Positions 39,270 to 50,500 of a stretch of 64,000 bases of DNA are shown here, piece after piece. The position numbers were made by a program, and so were the translations under genes. The DNA is from Neelides folsomi (taxonomy: Eukaryota; Arthropoda; Collembola; Neelipleona; Neelidae), in contig JAQGBZ010000037.1 in the NCBI GenBank assembly GCA_034687125.1, forward strand, positions 124,001 through 188,000. The letters run 5' to 3'. The stretch's first letter is position 1. Every line of letters begins with the position of its first letter. A model generated the notes under the pieces. That model saw only the letters and a list, made by a program, of their open reading frames with translations. It was not told the origin of the DNA and did not search any database.

Positions 39270-42191
39270 CTTGAACTTTGTTGACTTATTTCCTTAAACA
39301 TTCCACATAACAAATTAAATTAAACATTTGATTTTTAGGTCACTTTATATTGCAGAGAGGAATTTAATTGGGAGTAGAAGGAAAGAACTTGATATTAAAT
39401 TAATTTACGCTTTTAGGAAGAACTTTGAATTTATTACTCAATAATACGGAAGAGCTTTAGATTCTCTTTTGAGCACAAGTTTCTCATCCTTCCCTCACTT
39501 GTATTGTACGAGTGGTATGCTATGCAAATGCTCATTGGAATTGTTGTGATGAAAGTCACTCGTTTTTATCAACTATTCCTGAGTATTTAACTACCAAGTA
39601 TGATAAGAATGGTAAAAATATAATCTGACGGCAATATATCTGACTGAGAAATGGGGAGTTATAAAATAGCCACTAATTAGACAGTGAATTAAATTTTGAA
39701 ATGTCTTTGTTCTTAATATTAGTTCACATTTAATTCCAGACAGCTCATACAATTTAATCTGCTAAATCTCCATTATAGTTAAGCTATCAAATATGAAAAA
39801 TATATAACATTGCAATAAGTGATAATAAAAAACAATTAATATTAATAACAACTCAATCCGATAAAAATTGCTAATGACTGTGTAGTAATTCCAATAGAAT
39901 GAAATCAATAAAACCCCAATGGAAGATAATTACAAGTAGATACGACACTAAAATAATTTGATTTAAAGCTAATATACTTACTAGGATTTAACGTTTAATC
40001 GAATCAAGGTTCGAAGTCAATGTTGTAAAAATGAATTGAATTTGTAGAATTAGCAATAACAACAGACGAGTAGTTGACTCCTCGACTGCTGCAAAACTTG
40101 TGCCTTGATCAAAGTTAGAGCAATAATGTCTACCTGGCCTGTTCCCTAACTATTATGGGAGAAATATAAAAAATGCAAGACTACATAACTAGAAATGGGG
40201 TGGCTGTGAAGTGAATTTTATACACAGTGAACTCATATAACTTTAAAGTGGCGTATCTGAAACGTTATTTTAAATGTAGATTAAAGGGATCTCCAAATAG
40301 AGTAGGCATGTATTACCAATGTTGTATCGTTCTATGGGAGCTGGTGAGATTGGGGAATTGGGGATGAAGGAAGGTGGAATTCCTGTGGAGAATGGAGTTG
40401 TAAATAAATAAAAGTAGTTTGAGTGGACTCACTGGTGCAGTAACCAAGATGCAACAAAGAGATAAAGAGACTTCCAACGAAAATGACTGGCGATGTGTCG
40501 AAAGAAGGACAAGGAGAATGAGATCCACGGAGCTTGTCGAAGGGGAAATAGAGAATTGGACCCTTCTGGGCCAGAATCTTCTTCCAATTATTGTATTTCG
40601 GAGGGAGATGAGGAGAAACTCAACTCTTCCTCTGCCACCCGATTATTGATCCGACATCCGACCTAGAGCCGAGCAATAGGAGAACTCCCAATGCACCTGA
40701 CTTAAACACACATACCTTGCTTACCCTCATGATGTCGTGTTCATTTGAGCTCCTTCTTCCCATTAGGGCCAAAACACCGTCTTTTCTATTTACTTCTTCA
40801 TTCGCTTTCCCCCGTCCTCATTTCTTAGTTTGTATTTACATTAAATGCTCTTATATTAACTATTGCCAAATGCTTATCACTTTTATAAAGGGAAGAATGA
40901 CAAAAAAGTAACTCAATTGCCTTCACGCCTTTTTAATCTGCTATTATGCCCATTTCCGTGTTTATCTTTATAAAGTAATACTTACTTTATTTGGATTTCT
41001 TCCTTATACCATTATCGACTATTTAAGGATTCTTAATGCTCTAACAATAAGTTGTAAAGGTATGAAAGTATCTGTGTATTATAATAGAGTATGTATGAGA
41101 GTAGGAGAGACTCTTTGTAATGTTTTTACCTTTCATTATAATCTGCCGTTTTACGTAGATTTGCTACGAAGTATGATAATGATAAAGGTAGAAAAATCCC
41201 GGGAGTGAGCTGTAGGAGTGACCTTATTTGAAACAAGATTAAAAAAGTTTGGAACTGCGGAGCCGGAACTCGACCTTGATATTTTCAAGGTCCATTTCCT
41301 TCCGAATATGTCAAACAAATTATAATTATTGTACTTTTGTTTGTACTTTACTTCAACCTCGACAGCTCGACTTGAGTCTTCAATCCATATTCTCATTTAA
41401 TGTTAGTCTTAAATAAATAAGTGTGAATAAGACAGCTCTTTAATCAATCAATGTGGATAGTGAACAATTATTAGCGTGTATTTTTCTGAGCAATGAATTA
41501 ACATACCAAAAATTGGAATTTTTTAACCATCTTGAATCGGTTCCAATGTTTTTCGAAATTGTAACATATACATAGATATAACTATTATTTTTCTTAACAT
41601 TATACATGCGTACCTGTGAATAATACCTAAAGTTAAGGAATAATAAATAGTTAAACCATTTACCATTGCCAATTCAAACATGTAGTTTCACTTTTCTTGT
41701 TAGGAAATGAATGAAACTCACATATGATAATTCCGCATAAGTTCAACTCCAAAGAAGAGATAAAGTAAACAAAGACATTTTGGGCCGATCCACTTGGAAT
41801 TGCCTCAAAACGAATAAAACCAGAAAAGTGAAACGCTGTTTTCCCACATTTATCCCCTTTTACGATATCATGAGATTGTCAAATGGTAATCAAATGAATT
41901 TATAATACAAAATTGCTGAAATACTACGTTGTTGAATAATATGACAATGTTTTAGAATATATGGTAAACTATACAATCATCTAATCATGAATTAGTAATT
42001 GACATAAACGATGAGTTTAAAATTTAAATTAAACTAAACTCGACAATAAAGTGAAAGTTACAAATCAAAAGATGTGAAATCTATGAAAGTAATGTTGGTA
42101 CACTTTAATATAATTGTAAAATGTAAGAAATAATTCATACTCTGAACGGTTTGAAAGAAAATAAGTGAAAATCGTATTCCCAAAAGGTAGA
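39270..42191. other. Intergenic DNA, no gene seen
   Basis: A spacer of about 2.9 kb between the FEM-1 start codon and the RpS18 3' end. It should contain the FEM-1 promoter at its left end. A somewhat GC-richer patch at about 40310-40820 gives short frames on both strands without recognisable content. No RNA gene, tandem array or inverted-repeat element stood out. Confidence 0.45.
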
Positions 42192-42197
42192 TTTATT
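42192..42197 (-). promoter_or_regulatory. Polyadenylation signal of RpS18
   Basis: The minus strand reads AATAAA 12 bases after the RpS18 stop codon. This fits the very short 3' UTRs usual for ribosomal protein genes. Confidence 0.6.
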
Positions 42198-42209
42198 CCA
42201 AAACGAAAA

Positions 42210-43034
42210 TTACTTCTTCTTGCTCACACCGACGGTTCTTCCTCGTCGTCCGGTAGTCTTGGTGTGTTGTCCTCGAACACGGAGACCCCAGTAATGACGA
42301 AGACCACGATGAGCTCTGATCTTCTTCAGCCGTTCCAAATCCTCACGGAGCTTAGTCTCGAGATTGTTGGAAATAATCTGAAAATAAAATGAGATTAAAT
42401 ATTATTGTTTACAAAACTAATTGTAGAATCAGTTTAAAACAGACACATAAATAGAGAAAATATAAACAGATCTAAACATATTTAAGATAAAGTCAAAATG
42501 AGATAATAATTTACCTGAGAATATTTTCCGTCCTTGATATCCTTTTGTCTGTTCAAAAACCAATTTGGGATCTTGTATTGACGAGGATTGGACATAATGG
42601 TTATAACTTTCTCGACCTAATATATATTGAAATAAATATTTAGGATTAAATCTTCATTTAAGCATTATTTTGTTAAATTGACAATCTCATCATGTACATA
42701 CAGAGTGTTCTCATAAAATATCATTCTCAATATAAAAATTAGCACATTCTGATATAATATTCATATAGGAATTGTTAACCTCTTCTTCGGAAAGTTCTCC
42801 GGCTCTCTTCGAAAGGTCAATGTCGGCTTTCTTGAGGACGATGTTGGAGTATCTCCTCCCGATTCCCTTAATAGCGGTCATGGCAAACATGATCTTCGTT
42901 TTTCCATCAATGTTCGTGTTCATAACACGAAGAATGTGCTGAAACTTCTCTGGGATGATCAACGACTATAAGAGCATATAAAAATTAGGTCAAAGGTCAC
43001 TAATTACATAGAATTTTAATGAAAATCTTACCAT
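42210..43034 (-). CDS. RpS18: 40S ribosomal protein S18 (uS13)
   Basis: A component of the small ribosomal subunit head, at the bridge to the large subunit and near the decoding region. Exons in reading order are 43032-43034 (the ATG alone), 42780-42965, 42515-42616 and 42210-42377. They encode 152 residues, the usual length of eukaryotic RpS18. Family sequence is continuous: [14 protein letters not shown], the helix-turn segment [48 protein letters not shown] and the basic C-terminus VGVSKKK. The initiator codon sits alone before a 66-bp first intron, a layout common in ribosomal protein genes. It is transcribed divergently from TEFM across a short shared promoter region. Confidence 0.98.
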
Positions 43035-43296
43035 TTTGGTGGCAGGTTGTACCGAAGCACGCTCTTCTCTCAGCTCGCCGATTAGGAAGTTCACGACTCA
43101 CATTTTCCACGAGGTGGAAACACAAGGAGAAATTGTAATTTTCTCACAATACCCTGAGCGCCAACTTCATCGAATCTCGCAGTCGATCTTCTTCATTTCT
43201 TCATAGGTATTCGTTCATCCCTTTAATTATGTTTAATTGTTTTGAGATTCTTAATTTACGTTTAAACTTTAATAGTTCATATTGAAAATCTTAAAA
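43035..43296. promoter_or_regulatory. Shared divergent promoter region, RpS18/TEFM
   Basis: Only 262 bp separate the RpS18 start codon (minus) from the TEFM start codon (plus), so both core promoters and 5' UTRs must lie here. The RpS18 side is GC-richer and pyrimidine-rich, and the TEFM side is AT-rich. I saw no clear TATA box. The pairing of a cytosolic ribosomal protein with a mitochondrial transcription factor suggests co-regulated housekeeping expression; that is inference. Confidence 0.6.
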
Positions 43297-44415
43297 ATGT
43301 TCACGAAACGTCCATTTAGAAAACTAGTCAAATCGATCTTGTACCCTTGTTCCTTCTCACGTCAACCAATTAGTTTTACGAACCCGGAATTATATTTTAA
43401 CACTAAATACTCTATTGAAGAAAGGGATAAAATTTTAAAGGTATTGAATGAATCAGAAAATCCAAAAGATTTTGACGAATTTAAGATCTCAAAGAAAAGA
43501 GCTGAAACCATTATCAAGTTTAGAAACGAAAATAAAATTATTGACAATTTAGATACTCTTCATGTATGTGTGGACAGCATTGATACGAAGGTGAGCTTAT
43601 AATTATTTAAAGAATTTAAATTATTTAATATTTTTTATTTTGTATAGACACTTGAAGGCCTTTTCAAACGAATACTTCGACGAGATCTTCCGAAGAGGAC
43701 AGTGAAAGAGTTATTTCCACCAGACAAAATCGATAAATGTCGAAAAGTCCTGAGTATAAAGCTGACTGGGAACAAATTTTCTTGGAACTTGATTGAACGA
43801 TTTGAAGAAGATAAAATTATCAAGTTGAGACTAAAAGCTTTAAATGTCGAAGAATTAGAATTCACACAGAAAAGTCCTCTGTTGGTCATTTTAAATCAAA
43901 TGAAAATAATCGGATCAAAACTTCCTTACGCTCATCTTCTTTTATACGACGAACCTCAAAATTCTTTAAGTTCATCTCATAGATTCGTTTCGAATTCATT
44001 GGTTGTTTTAGCTCGCTCAATGTTATTTGGAATTCTCATAGCTCAACAAAATCCACCTGAATTTCTTCCATTGAAAACCAACTCAATAGGAAGAACAATG
44101 AAAACACTATTAGGTAAATCATCGCTTATTTGTAATATTACTTGTTAATTACCTATACAATATAACATTTCATTTAAATTTCATTAAGATCTAACTTAAC
44201 ATTGAAACATGATTTTTTTAAACAAAGGTGGAGAAAGTGTTTCTGGTCAACATATAATAGAAGCCTTATTAGAATCGAGTAGTTATTTAGAGAAGAATGG
44301 TAGAATTCAAAGTTTATATTTCGAATCGAATTCAACAGACAAAGAATGTCTTGCGAGTGCAATGCTAATTAATCTTGCATATTGGAGGCTTACTAAACAA
44401 ATAACGGACAGTTAA
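43297..44415 (+). CDS. TEFM: Mitochondrial transcription elongation factor (TEFM)
   Basis: TEFM binds mitochondrial RNA polymerase, raises its processivity and suppresses premature termination in the mitochondrial matrix. Exons are 43297-43590, 43648-44113 and 44228-44415, encoding 315 residues; human TEFM has about 360. The N-terminus is basic and hydroxylated (MFTKRPFRKLVKS), as expected for a mitochondrial targeting peptide. A helix-hairpin-helix segment follows at about residues 50-85 (FDEFKISKKRAETIIKFRN), then a C-terminal RNase H-like domain from about 115 ending in a GGESVSGQHIIEALLES motif that matches the family. The identification rests on this domain order and motif recall. The start is the first ATG in the frame, downstream of the divergent promoter. 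Confidence 0.85.
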
Positions 44416-45047
44416 ACAATTCAAATAGTTATATTTATTTATTAATCATTTTCTAATGTAGTGACATTTTTCTATTTTTATTGTGTACTTTGTATTTATC
44501 ATAGAAAGATTATTACATAGTTGACGTATGCTGCGTAAATTACTTTCACAATACGGTTGATAAACGAATGCGGTTCAAAAAATACATGAATTGAAAATAA
44601 TAATATTGAATAAAACAATGCTTAAAATAAATGTTAGCTAAATTATTGGAAATGGTATCGGGACTTGAGCATGACAATCAGATATTTTATATTATTTAGA
44701 GGTAGATTTTTTAACTTGATTGATTTTAAGTAATACATTATTTGTTATTTCGAGAAATCATAAAAAGTACATTTAATTTGAGCCAATAGCATTGGATCTA
44801 TAAAAATTTCGTTAGATTATTACATTACTTAAAATATGAAACGATACTCATTACATATTATGCGAGAAAAGGAAATAACATCAATTGATATATCACAATG
44901 GAATGTTTCTTGAATTTGCTGCATTATTGGCTATAATTTACTCAACAAAGAAATAGTTTCGGCTTTTTAATTAAATACTACGTTAAAGAATAAGGAACAA
45001 ATGATGAAATTGTTCAACATTACAAAGAGGGACTAAAATTTTGAAAG
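44416..45047. other. Convergent 3' spacer between TEFM and CANT1
   Basis: AT-rich sequence holding the 3' UTRs of two genes that converge on it. No ORF, RNA gene or repeat is supported. Confidence 0.5.
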
Positions 45048-47507
45048 TTAAAGAAATTCAATTCCTTCGTACTTGTGATCCCCAACTTTTGTTTCGCCTA
45101 GGATCACATTTCCTTCAATATCAAATGCAGTAATATAGCTAGCTGTCTTTCCATCCACTTCTTCAGATTTGAGAGCGACAATGAGCTGGTCGTTAGTTCC
45201 TGGAATCCATTTGAAGCTTGAAAACCCATGGGTTGGAATCACATCTCCGACATGACGGACCTAGAATCGCAATACATTTATCAATATTTGAACCAATTTA
45301 AATTAATTTTATATTTATGTAGGATATTTCACTGTAAGATTTATACATCAATTTGTGAGAAGTCTTCATTTGCTAAAAGCATAATATTGGTTCCTTTCTT
45401 TTCATCAGTCTTCTCATTATATTGCTCCGTACTTGCCCGTCGAGGTAAAAACAACCACTTTTTCAATATAGGACTCCATCCTCCAGACTCGTGAATAACG
45501 TATCCTAATTAATTAATAGGGAGCTTGAAATCCTGCTTAGCGTAGTGGTGGACGTAGCGTAAGGAGCTCTCTTACACTATGTCAATCCTTACACTACGTT
45601 TAAGTAAGAGAGTTTGAAAAATGATACAGCGTAATACAATAACCCAAATAATCGAGAGATTTATATTGTACATCCCCATTTACTTTTAAATCATTTTAAT
45701 CAATATATTTTCTTTAGAAAATTAATTTTTAATGAATATTAGACTTCTTTGTATTAAAAATATTATTAATACTCAACTGTTAAAAGGCTTAAGAGGCTGT
45801 AAAAAAGTAAAGTTGTATAATCGTAAACGTTTTAATCTTGAAGCATTTAACTCTGAAGAATGTAAAAAAAATTGTTCAGATTTGAAAAGGAAGATTTAAA
45901 CCGATTGTGTTCGGCTTTACAACTACCGTTAATTAATGTTAAAACACCGTAAAATTAACTAGAAATAGGATTTCATTAAATAAATTTCTATAATTAAATG
46001 ATTAGAAAAGAATGTTTCTATTCAATAGAAATTTTAAATTTTACATAATCGCTCGTAATATTCGCAGTTTTTACGCTTTAAGTCGAGCGTAGTGGATCGA
46101 CATAAGGAAGGCTTCCTTATGTCAATTTACAAAGCGCAGCGTAAGGATTTGGCCAAAAGGGGAGGAGTCTGACGCTGGGAATCTCTTATGTTAAGTCAGC
46201 CACTACGCTACGTCCGATTTCAAACTCTCTAATATAAAAAATTTAATTAACCAGCCTTAATTTATTCTAGACAATAAATATAGTAGTTTGTAAATCATTT
46301 AACATAAAATTAATATTTGAGGCATACAGTGGTTTTAATAGTGTAAAAATTACCAGGAAAGTGGATGCTTAAAGCATGGGCTAATTTATTGTAATTCGAC
46401 CTCCAACTTAAATGCTGCACTTCACCGTTAGAAGAAATCATTTTAACAAATTGTGGGTCAAAATTGACAAGTTCGCCTAAAGAAGTTGTCCATTCTTTGC
46501 CCAATCCACCGACCCACAGATTTCCATCTTTAACGCAGCCCCATTCACATTTAAAACCTGAAATAAAAAAATAATTTTGTTTTTATATTATCAGTTTACT
46601 CGAAAAATATTATGCATGTATTTAAAAAATCTTAAAAATCTCATCATGAACTGTTAAATTTTATAATTTTCGTCCATTAGCAAACCTTTTGGAACGGAGC
46701 CATTTCCATCAGCAAGTATTACCCAAGGTACTGGGAATATCTCGTCTGCGGTCTGAGAAGCGACTAAATTATATATGATCCCTGTTCGGTCATCGCATGT
46801 CAATAACTTCCCATCAAATGCGACTAGTTCGGAAAGTTCCATCCCTCTCCCATCTTGATTCAATCCAGATTTAATTGTATGTGGTTCACCTCCTTCCCAC
46901 TCTACAGAAATCTACAATATAAACACAAATAATTTATTACGACTTTATTTACGTTCACTAAAAATTAACTACAGTCATAAAAGAAATGAATTATTTTGAA
47001 TGAATATTATTGTTGTTTACCTTTGAGAGTTTTGGCTCGAGGTTATTGAACTGAAGGAAGAGATTAGCTTTTCGTAAATATGAGATCCATTTATTAGTAG
47101 ACCCAACTTTAGAATCCTGATCCAAGTCGGAAATAATTCCTATCCTAAATTTGAGTCCTTTTTCTGTTTGGATTGGTTGACTCTTTGGATAATTTTTATC
47201 TATTGTAATTTCTTTGTTTTTGCCCCAAAGAATTGAGCCTTTTTTCCCTCCAACTGACGAGGCTAGCACCGAAGACGACGAGTCTTAACAAACCAAAAAA
47301 TTATTAAGTTAATTTACATTGTTTTGCTGACATATGGACAATGTTTACACTTGACTTACCACCACGTTGGGGAAGAGAAATGTAAACGAGGGACACGAGA
47401 GTTAAAAATATAAGTATGAAAACAAATTTTGTTTGAAATCGAAATGTTGAGTTTCCGATTCGGTAAGTCGGCGTTGTAATTGCCTGACGCCACTCGGCTA
47501 AACTCAT
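45048..47507 (-). CDS. CANT1: Soluble calcium-activated nucleotidase / apyrase (CANT1 family)
   Basis: Ca2+-dependent nucleoside diphosphatase of the ER/Golgi, important for proteoglycan synthesis in vertebrates; secreted relatives serve as salivary apyrases in some blood-feeding insects. Exons in reading order are 47360-47507, 47021-47283, 46686-46911, 46354-46557, 45347-45504 and 45048-45260, encoding 403 residues, close to human CANT1 (401). A short cytoplasmic tail and one membrane anchor at about residues 27-46 ([18 protein letters not shown]) predict a type II membrane protein, so this looks like the Golgi form rather than a cleaved salivary one. Family motifs: [77 protein letters not shown] and the terminal KYEGIEF. 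The intron between the exons at 46354 and 45347 contains a repeat element. Confidence 0.96.
45519..46229. mobile_element. MITE-like element with terminal inverted repeats in CANT1 intron
   Basis: The two ends are inverted copies. The left end GGGAGCTTGAAATC matches the reverse complement of the right end, GAGAGTTTGAAATC, at 12 of 14 positions. Similarity continues for about 45 bp (both contain TAGCGTAGTGG). The element is 711 bp and is flanked by TA on both sides, consistent with a TA target duplication as made by Tc1/mariner-type transposases. It has no transposase ORF, so it would be non-autonomous. Internal sequence repeats the motifs GCGTAGTG and GCGTAAGGA in both orientations. Family assignment is inference. 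Confidence 0.7.
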
Positions 47508-50500
47508 TATATTTTTTAATGTTAACCTTTCTTATATTTTACGCCATTTTATATTTTTTGACAATTGCTTTCCACTGTGACTAACGAGGTCAACTTTCAT
47601 TCACTGACTGTGCATAACTCCCGCAAGCAGCGAAGGGGTGAAATAAGACTTTGTTCAGTATTTTGATCCAAGTTGAAAAAATATAGTAGCATTTAGCCCC
47701 AAAAATATTTACATTTATTTGCAAACAAAAGTACAAAATGAAGGTGTTTTAATTAAAGTTATGGTTAATTGTCAATGTTAATGTTGTCTTTGATTCATAT
47801 TTGTAATTTTCTTAAAATGTCTATCAAGGAAGCCATAAAAATATTAGATTCGGGAAATGAGAAATGGTGATAAATTGACTATGATGGAGAGATTTATAAT
47901 TTCATTTATTCTTTCACGCTAACACTTATTCGCGAAGGAGAGTTGACATTGTGCAATATAAATTTCCATTAATGAATTACACAATAATAAAGTGTTGAGA
48001 ATCGAATTCTGAAAGCGACGAATGGACCCAATGGCTATTCTAAACTTATCCTCTGATATAAATCTTCTCAACGGAGAAGAGCAATCTAGAATCGGAATCT
48101 ACGTCAGGTTACGGTCAGCTTTTTCTTGATGGGGATTAATGAATTGTCATTTTGTCATCTTTCATCACCATCTCCATTTAACTTATGCCTTCGTTTTGGA
48201 ATGAATAATTGCTCCGATGATGTCTCTCAATGTGAACCCTATGAGATATGATAAAAAGGCATCTCTATATTTGTAAGTCCACCACTATGAATCTCTTTGT
48301 GCGGTTGGTATTCCTTCAAAATTGCAAAGTTTGACACTTAACGATTAATTGTAATTAATTGTAAGCAAAACCGAAGAAACTGAATATTAATGTAAATAAT
48401 TTGCCAAAAAGAATATTGTAAATATATTGAACTTTTTGCCCATACTGATAGTATTTACTATAATTTTATTGTGCAATTGCGCAGCATATTGTGCTCACTA
48501 ATTATATCACAAATAATGAATATTTTGTTATTGGTTATTATGCAAGATTTTATATGAGAATATAGTGATGTGGTATATGTGGTTTTTGTTAACTTGACAT
48601 TCTATAGAGAAGCAATAATAGACATTGAGAGGACTCCCAAGAGCTTCGACCTTCCTTCATTAAGGAAGGAGTCAAGAGATAGGAATCGTGAATTTAGTAA
48701 AACTCTTCTTTAAACCCATCATCAGCTTCTAGAAAGGCAATCTCGGGGGTAATCTCAGGTTCCGCAAAGGGAAATGGGGAGAGATAGTCGGAGTATTGCA
48801 GCAATTGGTAAGTAATAGGATAAAAGAGTTTAATAGTGTCTTCTTCATGGAGTCTCGAGATCCCTTGGATTGATTGATGGAGACGGAGTTGGAGAGGAAG
48901 GGCATAAATAAAAGGAACCTTCTCCCTCGACATCTCTTCTTCTAACAAGTGTTGAAATGTTGGGGGATCCCGTACCCCTTCTCCTCTGCTCTCCTCCGAC
49001 CCTCGACATAAATTGAATTGATTCAGTGTGAGATTCGGAAGGAAACGGGTTTCGAGACCCTGCCTTCCTCCTAAATACCTGTAAACCTATCACCCTCCCA
49101 GGATAAGGCTATAAATTTCACCACCCATCTCCACACTTTTCTAAATACTACTACACGCATCTCCCAACTTCTCCCTCATTTCTCCATCTTATGAAGAGGC
49201 TGAGGCGACTCAGCAGCAGCAGGCTACTTTTTACAAAAAAAACTTTTATGTTCCTTCTTGAATCCACAACGGTCTTGGAACGGGTTGAGAATTAGCATGA
49301 ATTGTTCAATAGCTTTCCTCTCATCATCACATTTCAAATAATAAAGTTGGAACAGCCACTTCGCAACCAACTACTATTTTGTTCAAAATGCATGTGAAGG
49401 AAAGATTATCCAAAGAGGTTTGAAAGTTTTGATTAAAAAACAAAACTACCTGTGTGTACTCCCAAAGTCAAGAGAAAAAAGCGGAAAAAGATATTATGAA
49501 ATTTATTGCTTTCTGCACCTCAAGCCCCATCTTTTCCAGATGGACCTTGTCTTTGTAAAACGAACTAGACAGAATGGCTGTAAGAATGGATTTGATCTGT
49601 CTAGGTGTTTAATTGCTGTAGGCAATGATCCTCATCTCTGATCCCTCTTGAGCGCATATAGTCGAATCAATTACTTTCATTAACTCCCCCTTGTTCGTGG
49701 AGGGATAGCGGCGAAGAAGAAAACGCCGGTCTCATTGTCCCTCCCTCAATGGAGTGAATCGTAAGGAGTTGATTAGTACAACTAATGCAAATCCAATTAG
49801 CACTCCCGGACCCTAAGTAGAGTAATGAAGAGAGAAAAACTGTCCATTAAGGGCCCCATTGTCCTTACACCTTTATTCTTACACCTCCGGTGGTGATCAA
49901 ACCTTCACACGTTGTATCTATATAAAAATGCAGGGGCTCTTTTTCGTTCCACGGCAAAGGTTGTGAAATAATGAGGTTTATTTAATTACCCAACTACCCT
50001 CTCCCCTCACGTTCATGTTAATTTAATAAGATGGCCTTTTAGTTCCCATTCCAGTGTTCGTCATCCGGAGCATGTCCTTTACCATGGGCAGACATGTGTT
50101 TTCCCAATGGTTGATGGTTTGGACTGTGTCGTGTAGACGGATAGTGACTTCCTCCTCGTTCCGTGATTTTGGTCGATGATGTTCGAAGGAGGATGAGAGG
50201 TGGAGGCGAATGTCGTTTTGTCATGAGAGGTCTGGTCGTGAGAGAGATAAGGGCCCTTTCATTCATCTCGGACCCAGGGAGTCAAATGTGGGTCTCGTAG
50301 ACTCATAGAGCATTATTAATCTGTGTCTCGTCCTGGATCAAGATCTTTCAGAAGCTTCAAAAGACCTCCCCGCCCACACGTGGAATCTTCCCCAGTCTGA
50401 CGCTATCTCTCATCGTACCTCACGGATGGTCATTCCATCCATCTACCAAATTCCCCCACTGAACCTCATCCCACATTTCTCACATTACTCTCCATTAGGA

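Noticed and set aside
48694..48933. Minus-strand 79-residue ORF with protein-like composition
   Set aside because: An acceptor-like AG lies just upstream, but no partner exon, domain or transcript signal could be found.
50039..50266. Minus-strand 75-residue ATG-started ORF
   Set aside because: Length and composition fit chance in a GC-richer, skewed block, and no motif or splice structure was seen.
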